Shown here: piece by piece, positions 1-6,863 of the stretch
How the letters are laid out: every line of letters begins with the position of its first letter
Numbering within the stretch: position 1 is the stretch's first letter
DNA from: JAKQHY01 sp034429475
Lineage (GTDB): Bacteria; Chloroflexota; Anaerolineae; B4-G1; SLSP01
Assembly (NCBI GenBank): GCA_034429475.1
Contig: DAOUGD010000110.1
Location: 1 to 64,000, forward strand
DNA length: 64,000 bases
Direction of reading: 5' to 3'
Made by a program: the position numbers and the translations under genes
The notes under the pieces: generated by a model
Database searches by the model: none
The model's input: only the letters and a program-made list of their open reading frames with translations
What the model was told of the DNA's origin: nothing

Positions 1-400
1 GCAGGGGAGCGGGGGAGGGGGGGAGCAGGATGGCAGGGGAGAGCGTTGTTTCTTGGCGGCTTTGCGCCTTGGCGTGAAACAAAAACCATGTCAGGAGCAG
101 GCTGCCGAGGAGGAGGACGGGGCCGCGCCAGGAGTGGAAGTTGCCGCCGAGCAGGTCGGCCAGGGGGAGCAGCAGGGGGAGGAGGTCAACGGCGGTGAGG
201 CGGGTGTGCCAGATCAGCAGCAACGCGCTGCCCAGCCCCAGGAGCGCGCCCGTGAGCGCGCCTACCGGCCCGAAAAAAAAGGCGCTGTGCAGTTCCAACG
301 CCAGCGTCCGCGCCAGGGCCGCGCCCCACATCGCGCCGCAGAGGCCGGCCGCTGTCCATTCCCCGATTTCCGATTTCCGATTTCCGATTTCCGATTTCAT
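1..400 (-). CDS. Hydrophobic membrane protein, C-terminus beyond window
   Basis: The frame is open from an ATG at 400 to the window edge, giving at least 133 residues. The ATG overlaps the mrdA stop codon in an ATGA, so translation is probably coupled. The first 13 residues (MKSEIGNRKSEIG) are a direct translation of the GAAATCG heptamer array at 365-398. After them come at least three hydrophobic segments rich in Leu, Ala and Gly, at about residues 16-33, 42-63 and 70-108. I do not recognise the family. The usual gene after PBP2 is rodA, but nothing here resembles RodA. It may help with envelope synthesis, judging only from its operon position. The true start could lie a few codons later. 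Confidence 0.55.
   Translation of the reverse strand, partial: MKSEIGNRKSEIGEWTAAGLCGAMWGAALARTLALELHSAFFFGPVGALTGALLGLGSALLLIWHTRLTAVDLLPLLLPLADLLGGNFHSWRGPVLLLGSLLLTWFLFHAKAQSRQETTLSPAILLPPSPAPL
365..398. repeat. GAAATCG heptamer array at a gene start
   Basis: Almost five tandem copies of the heptamer GATTTCC (GAAATCG on the coding strand) lie at the mrdA / next-gene junction and are translated as the N-terminus of the left-edge protein. The same word family occurs at 3163-3240, 6672-6700 and 35447-35485. Confidence 0.85.
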
Positions 401-2643
401 CAGGGCGTAGCCGGCGCAGGTTCGATAGGGGTCGTGCCTTCCATCGCGGGACTGCCTTCCGGCGCAGGATTACCTTCCGTCGGGGTCTCCCCTTCGACCG
501 GTAGCTCGCCTTCCAGCGGCAGGCCCAACTTGCGGCGGAAGTAGAAATCCATCACGTCGTGGGCGACGGGCGCCGAGACAACGGAGCCTTCGCCGCCGTC
601 GTAAATCCAGACGACGACGACGATTTCTGGCGCTTCAAAGGGCGCGTAGGCCATAAACCAGGCGTGCGTCGGCAGCGTTTCGCCCTCGGCCACGTCGCAC
701 CGCCCGGCCTTCAGCGCGATGTCGTCGCAGTATTCGGCGGTGCCGGTCTTCCCGGCGACGTTGATACCTAGATCATCCAGTCGCGCGCGTTGCCCTGTGC
801 CGTTTTCGGAGACGGCCAGATCCAGCCCTTCGCGCACGATCTGCCATACCGATTCGGGAATGTCCATTTGGTGTAAGACTTCCGGTTTGAAAGGCACAAT
901 GACCGTGCCTTCCGCGTCGGCGATGTGGTGGATGACTTGGGGCCGGTAGATGACGCCGCCGTTGACCACGGCGGCCAGCGCGTTCACCATTTGCAGCGGC
1001 GTCACTTGCAGCGCGCCCTGGCCGATGGAGACGTTGTACGTGTCGCCGGTGGTCCACGTTTCCTGGTACATCTGGCGTTTCCAGGTGGGATCGGGCACCA
1101 GACCGCCATATTCGCCAGGGATGTCTATCCCGGTCTCGGTTCCTAAACCGAATTTTTGCGCATAAGCGGACAGTCGGGTGATGCCCAGGCCCTCGAATTC
1201 ATCCGGTTCAAAGCCGCCGCCCACTTCGTAGAAGAACACGTCGCACGAATGCATCAGCGCGTCTACCACGTTGACCGGACCGTGCCCGCCGCCGGATTGC
1301 AGATTGATCCAGCAATAGAACGGTTGCGCCAGAGATGGATCGTCGGGCACAAATTTGTTGGGGATCAGAATGCGTCCGGGGCAGTTGATGGTGGTGTAGC
1401 GGTTGACGACGCCTTCCTGGAGGGCCGCGGTGGCCGGTACAATTTTGAACGTGGAACCGGGCGGCACCTGGTCAGCAATAGCATGGTTGAGGAAAGGTCC
1501 GTGGGGATCTTTCTCTAGCTTTTGCAATTCTTCCATGTCAAGTTTTTTGCTGAAAATGTTGTTATCGTAAGTGGGCAGGCTGACCATAGCCAGTACCTGC
1601 CCGTCGCGGGGGTCGAGAACAACGACCACGCCGCGCTTGGCTTCTATGGATGTGGCTTGGGTTTGCGCCTTGGCCAGCCCCTCGCGCAGGGCTTCCTCTG
1701 CCCTCTGTTGGAGTGCCGTGTCAAGCGTCAGGTGGACGTTATCGCCAGGTTGAGGCGCCGTCTCGCTAAGGACTTGCAATTCCTGCCCCAACACGTCTTT
1801 TTCAATGACCTTGCGCCCCGGCTCGCCCCGGAGGTAGTCTTCGGCTTGATATTCAATGCCGGTGTATCCGATCTGATCTTCACTGGCATTGTAGCCCTTA
1901 GCCTCGTAATTTTCCACTTCTTCCGGGGGAATGGCGCCCATAAATCCCAGGATTTGCGATTGGGTTGCGCTGTAAACGTAACTGCGGCGGGGGATGATGG
2001 CGACGTCCACCCCCGGCATCGTCACGCTGCTTTCCTGGGCGATGAGTAGCGCCAGCTCGCGCTCAACGTTTTGGCTCACCACGATTGGCTCGTAGGGTTC
2101 CAGCCAGCGCACTTCATTGACCATTTCCAGCAGGCCGAGGGCGGGCGCTTCGCCGAAGGGCGGAAACTGCGACCGCGCTACGCTTTGGATTTCTTCCTGG
2201 TATTCGGTTTTTTCCAGCACTTCGACGCTGCTGTAAGGGATGTCGGGATCGTTGAGGAGTTGCGCCAGGCGCATCAACACGGCCCGCTCGCGGTCCTCGT
2301 CTTCGGGCAGCAGCCCCGGCGTGATGGTGACGTTATAGGCGGGGATGTTGCGCACCAGCACTTCCCCGTAGCGGTCAAAAACTATGCCGCGCGGCGGGGA
2401 TATCTGGATCAGCCGGCTTTGTTGCTGGATGGCGCGCGCTTGCCATGCGCCGCGTTCCAGGAATTGCAACTGCCACAGGCGAATCAGGTAGAGTCCCAGG
2501 ACAAGGAGGATAATCCAGCCGTACACGCCGAGCCGCGGCGCGCGTTGGAGCCAGGGACGGCGCACGGCCGCGTCATCGGTGTGCAGCGTGTCCTGAATGG
2601 GGATAGTTGGGCGTGACGGGCGAAACAAACCATCGGGCGTCAT
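400..2643 (-). CDS. mrdA: Penicillin-binding protein 2, elongasome transpeptidase
   Basis: This class B PBP cross-links peptidoglycan during lateral wall growth, acting outside the membrane with MreBCD and a RodA partner. It has one N-terminal membrane segment (about residues 43-62), a PBP dimerisation region, and a transpeptidase domain with all three active-site motifs: STFK (nucleophile Ser near residue 396), SCD (near 466) and KTGT (near 633). A Pro/Glu/Gly-rich tail of about 40 residues follows. The frame is open to 2703, but that start would overlap mreD. The ATG at 2643 has AAAGGA seven bases upstream, giving 747 residues. It is the fourth gene of the mre operon, 14 bases after mreD. 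Confidence 0.93.
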   Translation of the reverse strand: MTPDGLFRPSRPTIPIQDTLHTDDAAVRRPWLQRAPRLGVYGWIILLVLGLYLIRLWQLQFLERGAWQARAIQQQSRLIQISPPRGIVFDRYGEVLVRNIPAYNVTITPGLLPEDEDRERAVLMRLAQLLNDPDIPYSSVEVLEKTEYQEEIQSVARSQFPPFGEAPALGLLEMVNEVRWLEPYEPIVVSQNVERELALLIAQESSVTMPGVDVAIIPRRSYVYSATQSQILGFMGAIPPEEVENYEAKGYNASEDQIGYTGIEYQAEDYLRGEPGRKVIEKDVLGQELQVLSETAPQPGDNVHLTLDTALQQRAEEALREGLAKAQTQATSIEAKRGVVVVLDPRDGQVLAMVSLPTYDNNIFSKKLDMEELQKLEKDPHGPFLNHAIADQVPPGSTFKIVPATAALQEGVVNRYTTINCPGRILIPNKFVPDDPSLAQPFYCWINLQSGGGHGPVNVVDALMHSCDVFFYEVGGGFEPDEFEGLGITRLSAYAQKFGLGTETGIDIPGEYGGLVPDPTWKRQMYQETWTTGDTYNVSIGQGALQVTPLQMVNALAAVVNGGVIYRPQVIHHIADAEGTVIVPFKPEVLHQMDIPESVWQIVREGLDLAVSENGTGQRARLDDLGINVAGKTGTAEYCDDIALKAGRCDVAEGETLPTHAWFMAYAPFEAPEIVVVVWIYDGGEGSVVSAPVAHDVMDFYFRRKLGLPLEGELPVEGETPTEGNPAPEGSPAMEGTTPIEPAPATP

Positions 2644-2657
2644 TGCTTGTCTGTCCT

Positions 2658-3161
2658 TTATGCGGGCGTGCCGGTGGGTTGTGGCGCCCGCCGATGCACC
2701 CAAACCAACAGCGTGAAGCTAAAGGGGGAGAGGAGCAGGTTGAGGAGGGCGGCGGGCAAGGTGATAGTTTGCAAAGCCAGATCGGGAGTCACTGGATAGC
2801 CGAGCAAGGCCATAAGCAGGAGGAGCAGACCATGCCCCATCAAAGTTCCCAGAGCGGACATCAATGCCAGGCGGATAACGGTAGGCCCCAGCGCGTGAAC
2901 CCACGGCTGCCCCGCGAGAAATCCCACTGCTGTGAGACTCAGCGTCCACAGGCCAAAGACGCCGCCGGACAGGAGATCGCAGCAGAGGCCGCCGACAAAT
3001 CCCCACATAACGCCGTCGTTGGCGCCCCGGATGATGGCCCAGGTCACGACCAGCAGCAATACCAGGTCTGGCCGCCCCCCCAGGATGTGCAGATCTTCCA
3101 ACCACACACTCTGCAAGACAGCCGCGATCATCAAAATGGGTATACCGAAATACAGGTTCAT
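2658..3161 (-). CDS. mreD: Rod shape-determining protein MreD
   Basis: MreD is a small polytopic membrane protein of the elongasome. This one has 167 residues, the usual size, with about five hydrophobic segments and the typical pattern of polar residues in the first half (RPDLVLLL, then GFVGGLCCDLLSG). It lies between mreC and mrdA as in most bacteria. No clear ribosome-binding site precedes its ATG, because the 80 bases upstream are a repeat array that separates it from mreC; translation may depend on the fold of that array. Sequence conservation in MreD is low, so the call rests on hydropathy and position as much as on residues. Confidence 0.88.
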   Translation of the reverse strand: MNLYFGIPILMIAAVLQSVWLEDLHILGGRPDLVLLLVVTWAIIRGANDGVMWGFVGGLCCDLLSGGVFGLWTLSLTAVGFLAGQPWVHALGPTVIRLALMSALGTLMGHGLLLLLMALLGYPVTPDLALQTITLPAALLNLLLSPFSFTLLVWVHRRAPQPTGTPA

Positions 3162-3162
3162 A

Positions 3163-3240
3163 GGAAATTGGAAATTGGAAACTGGAAACTGGTCAGTGGG
3201 TACGCACCTCTTTTTACCAATTTCCGGTTGCCGATTTCTG
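3163..3240. repeat. GGAAATTGG word array with inverted half, between mreC and mreD
   Basis: Four GGAAAYTGG-type words at 3163-3192 are answered by complementary words (CCAATTTCC, CCGATTTC) at 3218-3240, so the transcript can form an imperfect hairpin inside the mre operon, just after the mreC stop codon. Confidence 0.8.
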
Positions 3241-3241
3241 C

Positions 3242-4120
3242 TTACTCCGCATCCTTTAGCTCGTCCAAATTGGGCTGTGGAAAATCGGTGATGACCAGCA
3301 CCGTTTCCAGGCGGCGGAAGTCCACGGCGGGGCGGATGGTGGCCTCCTGGAAAAGTTCCGATTCCTGGTAGGACACTTCGACGACCTGCCCCAGGATCAA
3401 TCCACGAGGGAGCAGCCCGCCCACCGCCGAAGTGACAATGGTTTCGCCGGCGTTCACGGTTTCATCGGGCAAAATCTCGGTGAGCACTATGTCACCTTCG
3501 GCGGAGCCGACCACCAGGCCGGAGATCCGCGACTGTTGCAGCATGGCGGCGATGCTACTTTGCGGGTCGTTGACCAATTGTACGTAGGCCAGGTTGGGTG
3601 AGACGCGCGCGACCCGCCCGATCAACACCGCGCCGCCGGTCACGACCGGCATCCCGGTCGCTACCCCATGCCGCGTCCCCACATTGATGATGAGGTAACG
3701 CAAGTAAGGGTTGGAATCCTGCCCGACGACTTCACCGCAGAGATACCCCTCGCAGCCGCGTTCGATGACGTCGGCGCCGATGAGTTGGTAGGTAGGATTG
3801 GATTGGGCGAATTTAAGCTGGGTGCGCAGTTGCTCGTTTTCGGCGGCATACTCGCGCAGCCGGATATTCTCCTGAACAAGCAGGTCATTGGCCGTCTGTA
3901 GCTCGTTGACCTGTTCTTGGAGGGCGCGCACGTCGCGGGCGGTTTGGGTGAGGCTGCTGAGGGCGTCGAACCAGGCGGCGAAGGTGTTTTCAATCGGGGT
4001 GATGGCAAAACCGAACAGGTTTTCTAGCGGCGCCAAAACCCCCGAACCACTCAGGCCCAGGAACAGGATGCCGATGACCAGCAAGACCCAGGGGAGCACG
4101 GGGCCGGTATCGCGTCTCAT
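3242..4120 (-). CDS. mreC: Rod shape-determining protein MreC
   Basis: MreC is a bitopic scaffold that links cytoplasmic MreB to the periplasmic wall synthases and activates PBP2. The 292 residues show a membrane segment at about 8-27, a coiled coil at about 60-105 (ALQEQVNELQTANDLLVQEN region), and the double beta-barrel domain with the family signatures GVATGMPVVTGGAVLIGRV and GLLPRGLILGQV. It starts 12 bases after mreB ends and has no obvious Shine-Dalgarno sequence, which suggests coupled translation. Confidence 0.93.
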   Translation of the reverse strand: MRRDTGPVLPWVLLVIGILFLGLSGSGVLAPLENLFGFAITPIENTFAAWFDALSSLTQTARDVRALQEQVNELQTANDLLVQENIRLREYAAENEQLRTQLKFAQSNPTYQLIGADVIERGCEGYLCGEVVGQDSNPYLRYLIINVGTRHGVATGMPVVTGGAVLIGRVARVSPNLAYVQLVNDPQSSIAAMLQQSRISGLVVGSAEGDIVLTEILPDETVNAGETIVTSAVGGLLPRGLILGQVVEVSYQESELFQEATIRPAVDFRRLETVLVITDFPQPNLDELKDAE

Positions 4121-4132
4121 GGGGCGTGAAGA

Positions 4133-5212
4133 TTACGAGGCTGTGCCGCCGGGATGGCGACGGTCTTCGTTGGACAGGGCGCGCTTGAGCCTTTCAAAAT
4201 CTTCCAGGACTTTGCCGGCCCCGCGCGCGACACACGTAAGGGAATCTTGCGCGACCCAGGCGCGGATGTGGGTTTCTTCGCTGACGCGCTCGGCCAGGCC
4301 TTTCAACAGCCCGCCGCCGCCGGCCAGGCAGATGCCGGTCTCCATCAGATCAGAGACCAACTCCGGCGGCGTTTCATCCAACGTATCCCGCACCAGGTCC
4401 ACGATGATGTTGATCGAACGGCTCAGGGCTTCGCGGATTTCGATACTGCTGATCTCGATTTCTTCGGGCAATCCCGTGATCAAGTTGCGCCCCCGCATCG
4501 CCATCGTGCGCTCCTCTGGCAGGGGGTAGGCGGAGCCGATGTTGATTTTGATGCGTTCGGCCATCCGCTCGCTGATCGCCAGATTGTACTTTTGCCGGGC
4601 GTACTGCATGATGTCTTCGTCCAACTCGTCCCCGGCGATGCGCAGGCTTTTGCTGACGACGATGCCGGTGAGCGCAAAAACGGCGACCTCGGTAGTGCCG
4701 CCGCCAATGTCCACGATCATGCTGCCCTGCGCTTCGGTCACGGGTAACCCCGCGCCGATGGCCGCCGCCATTGGTTCCTCAATCAGATAGGCTTCTCGCG
4801 CGCCGGCTGCCAACGCCGCATCTTCCACCGCGCGTTTTTCCACTTCAGTGACGCCGCTGGGCACGCCGACGACGACGCGCGGGCGGGGCGGCAGAATGGA
4901 AATTTGGCCGTGCGCCTTCTTGATGAAGCGCCGCAGCATCGCCTCGGTGATGTCGAATTCGGAAATCACGCCATCGCGCAAGGGGCGGATGACCACGATA
5001 TTGTGCGGCGCCTTACCGACCATTTCTTTGGCCTCGGCCCCGATGGCTAACACGGTATTTTGACCCTTGTCCAACGCCACCCAGGATGGCTCATTACTGA
5101 CAATTCCCTTCCCCCGGACATAAACTAAGGTATTGGCCGTTCCCAGGTCAATCCCAATGTCCAGGGAGAAAAGTCCAAATAGAGCGTTGAGGGGGTTGCT
5201 TAATATTTTCAT
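4133..5212 (-). CDS. mreB: Actin-like cell-shape protein MreB
   Basis: MreB is a bacterial actin that polymerises under the membrane and directs wall elongation. The 359 residues include the phosphate-1 loop (DIGIDLGTANTLVYV), the phosphate-2 loop (IVDIGGGTTEVAV) and the adenosine motif (LAGGGGLLKGL). The N-terminus is about ten residues longer than usual, and its hydrophobic FGLFS stretch resembles the membrane-binding segment known in other MreB proteins. No in-frame alternative start lies closer to the conserved core. It is the first gene of the mre operon, with a consensus -10 element only 11 bases before its ATG. Confidence 0.96.
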   Translation of the reverse strand: MKILSNPLNALFGLFSLDIGIDLGTANTLVYVRGKGIVSNEPSWVALDKGQNTVLAIGAEAKEMVGKAPHNIVVIRPLRDGVISEFDITEAMLRRFIKKAHGQISILPPRPRVVVGVPSGVTEVEKRAVEDAALAAGAREAYLIEEPMAAAIGAGLPVTEAQGSMIVDIGGGTTEVAVFALTGIVVSKSLRIAGDELDEDIMQYARQKYNLAISERMAERIKINIGSAYPLPEERTMAMRGRNLITGLPEEIEISSIEIREALSRSINIIVDLVRDTLDETPPELVSDLMETGICLAGGGGLLKGLAERVSEETHIRAWVAQDSLTCVARGAGKVLEDFERLKRALSNEDRRHPGGTAS

Positions 5213-5223
5213 AACACTGTGAG

Positions 5224-5251
5224 ATTATACCATAGGGAAGGCGAATCGCAA
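5224..5251 (-). promoter_or_regulatory. mreB promoter, near-leaderless transcript
   Basis: On the minus strand TTGCGA (5246-5251) and a perfect TATAAT (5224-5229) are separated by 16 bases. Transcription would start near 5217, about five bases before the mreB ATG, and no Shine-Dalgarno sequence is present. A leaderless or almost leaderless mreB mRNA follows. Confidence 0.65.
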
Positions 5252-5260
5252 CAAAACCCT

Positions 5261-6544
5261 TTATTGAGGGAGGGCGGCGTTCACTTCGGCCAGGGTGGTG
5301 AACGGTGCGACGGTGCGCACAAAGTCGTGCGGGGTCGCGCTGATGGCCCACAATTCGCGGACGGCCGGCCCGACAGGGTCCTTACCCGCCGCGCCGCCGG
5401 GACTGGCTGCGTACGCGCCGTGGAAGGCGAAATACGCCTGGTTGAGTTTACGCAAGGAGTACCCATTGGCGACAAAATAGCGCCGCTGAAACTCCATATA
5501 CCACTCCGCCTCGTTGATGCGCCCCTCGGCCAACATCTGATCCACCGTCACGCGGGTGTGGTGCATCTCGGCGCGAAAATCGAAGCGCGGCGCCGATTCA
5601 TTCTGTGACGGCGCGGTTTCCTGGCGCAGCGGGTTAGGCAGCGCCTTCTCGCGCGCGAGCAGCGGCGCGTAGTAGCGCAGGATCACCTCCTGCCCGGCCC
5701 ACTCTCCCACCAGGGAAGCGGTTGTTTCGTTGATAGTGCGGGTTTCGCCGGAGCGGTCATAGTATAATCCTAGCGGATGAAAGATCAGGTAATGGTGCGT
5801 CCATTCGTGGGCGATCACGTCTGCAATCCAGTCAACGGAACTGCTTTCCAGCAGCATCGCGGGATACACCGCCAGCCCACCGATTTCGGTGATGTAGGCC
5901 GAATAGTCGGGGAATTCGGCGACAACGCGCGCTTCGAGGGTTTCCTGTTCCGCTGCCGTCAGCCCGGCCACCAGTTGCGCCTGGTAGACCGACTCAATGC
6001 GTTCCCGCGGCGAGATGACGAGCACGAGGGGGAGGGGGGTGAAAGTGCCGCTGACCGGCGGGAGAATTTGTTCCAGCGCGCCGAACCCACCCGCTTTGAG
6101 CACGCTGCTGACTTGTTCGCCCAGGATAGCCTCCGCGATGGGGGCCGTGCGGGCCATCTTGGCGCGCAGGGCGGCCCACTCCACTTGTTGGGCCGCGGTG
6201 GTGGTCGCAGGGTCGTCAATCTCCGGGTCAACATAGGCGCGCTCAATGGCGTCGGCCAGTCGGTACGCTGTGCGGATGTCGTCCAGGTACGCCAGCACGA
6301 ACCGGGCGCGCTGCTCCTCGGTCATAAAGCGCTGCGGGGCCAGCAGCCCGACGGTCACTTTATCCCACAGCGCGTTGAGTTCCCACCCTATGAAATTGAA
6401 GGCTTGTGAGGCCATCATGTGATTCAGCCGTGGTTTTAACTCGCGTGAGGGAAAAGGCTCCCCGCGTATCCAGATGAGCAGCCAGAAAAACAACAGACCC
6501 ATACTCACATCACGCCAGACTCTATCCCAATCTATACTTCGCAT
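5261..6544 (-). CDS. Membrane-anchored HExxH putative metallopeptidase
   Basis: I do not recognise a named family. The 427-residue protein has one N-terminal membrane segment (about 14-27). HEWTH at 246-250 and a downstream NETTASLVGEW (272-282) give the layout of a gluzincin-type zinc site: two His plus a Glu about 23-31 residues later. Much of the rest is helical. The active site would lie outside the membrane if the N-terminus is inside. The gene ends 48 bases before the mreB start on the same strand, but mreB has its own promoter. A role in envelope protein processing is a guess from position only. Confidence 0.7.
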   Translation of the reverse strand: MRSIDWDRVWRDVSMGLLFFWLLIWIRGEPFPSRELKPRLNHMMASQAFNFIGWELNALWDKVTVGLLAPQRFMTEEQRARFVLAYLDDIRTAYRLADAIERAYVDPEIDDPATTTAAQQVEWAALRAKMARTAPIAEAILGEQVSSVLKAGGFGALEQILPPVSGTFTPLPLVLVISPRERIESVYQAQLVAGLTAAEQETLEARVVAEFPDYSAYITEIGGLAVYPAMLLESSSVDWIADVIAHEWTHHYLIFHPLGLYYDRSGETRTINETTASLVGEWAGQEVILRYYAPLLAREKALPNPLRQETAPSQNESAPRFDFRAEMHHTRVTVDQMLAEGRINEAEWYMEFQRRYFVANGYSLRKLNQAYFAFHGAYAASPGGAAGKDPVGPAVRELWAISATPHDFVRTVAPFTTLAEVNAALPQ

Positions 6545-6616
6545 AGCTGAAGTTTACCTGGAAAGGCGGAAAAATCAAGAAAAAGAACTATCTTATTCGA
6601 AAGGATGGATTCTGGC

Positions 6617-6645
6617 TTGCTAAAAGTGCCTTCATCCTTTATAGT
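6617..6645 (+). promoter_or_regulatory. gyrA promoter
   Basis: TTGCTA (6617-6622) and TATAGT (6640-6645) are 17 bases apart. Transcription from here would give gyrA a leader of about 210 bases made almost entirely of repeats. Confidence 0.5.
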
Positions 6646-6671
6646 TGGTTTGAACTTTTGGGGCGGCAGGG

Positions 6672-6737
6672 CGGAAATCGGAAATCGGAAATTGGAAATG
6701 AGTAATGAGAAATGAGTGTTGAGTGCTCCAATCACTC
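6672..6737. repeat. Mixed GGAAATCGG / GAGTAATGAG word array
   Basis: Three GGAAAYYGG words are followed by GAAATGAGTAATGAGAAATGAGT words. The second family is the approximate reverse complement of the heptamer array that begins at 6738, so the two can pair. Confidence 0.75.
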
Positions 6738-6849
6738 GTTACTTGTTACTTGTTACTCGTTACTTGTTACTCGTTACTTGTTACTCGTTACTCGTTACTC
6801 GTTACTTGTTACTCATTACTCGTTACTCGTTACTCGTTACTCGTTACTT
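6738..6849. repeat. Sixteen tandem copies of the heptamer GTTACTY
   Basis: 112 bases form exactly 16 head-to-tail heptamers. Units are GTTACTT or GTTACTC, with one ATTACTC at unit 12, and no unit is interrupted. The array ends four bases before the gyrA ribosome-binding site, so copy number would change gyrA leader length. Confidence 0.95.
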
Positions 6850-6863
6850 AATAGAGGTGGTTT

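Larger units (their letters stand above)
6545..6863. other. Divergent intergenic region with gyrA promoter and repeat arrays
   Basis: This 319-base gap separates the HExxH gene (minus) from gyrA (plus). It holds a gyrA promoter at 6617-6645, an 8-bp inverted repeat AAAGGATG (6600-6607) / CATCCTTT (6633-6640) that overlaps the -10, a mixed word array at 6672-6737, a 16-copy heptamer array at 6738-6849, and the gyrA ribosome-binding site AGAGGTGG at 6853-6860. I see no gene in it. Confidence 0.75.

Noticed and set aside
53..544. Plus-strand frame near the left edge
   Set aside because: It is antisense to the hydrophobic protein and mrdA and has no ribosome-binding site or recognisable domain.
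6738..6849. Heptamer array as a CRISPR
   Set aside because: There are no spacers; units are directly adjacent, 7 bp long, and no cas gene is present.
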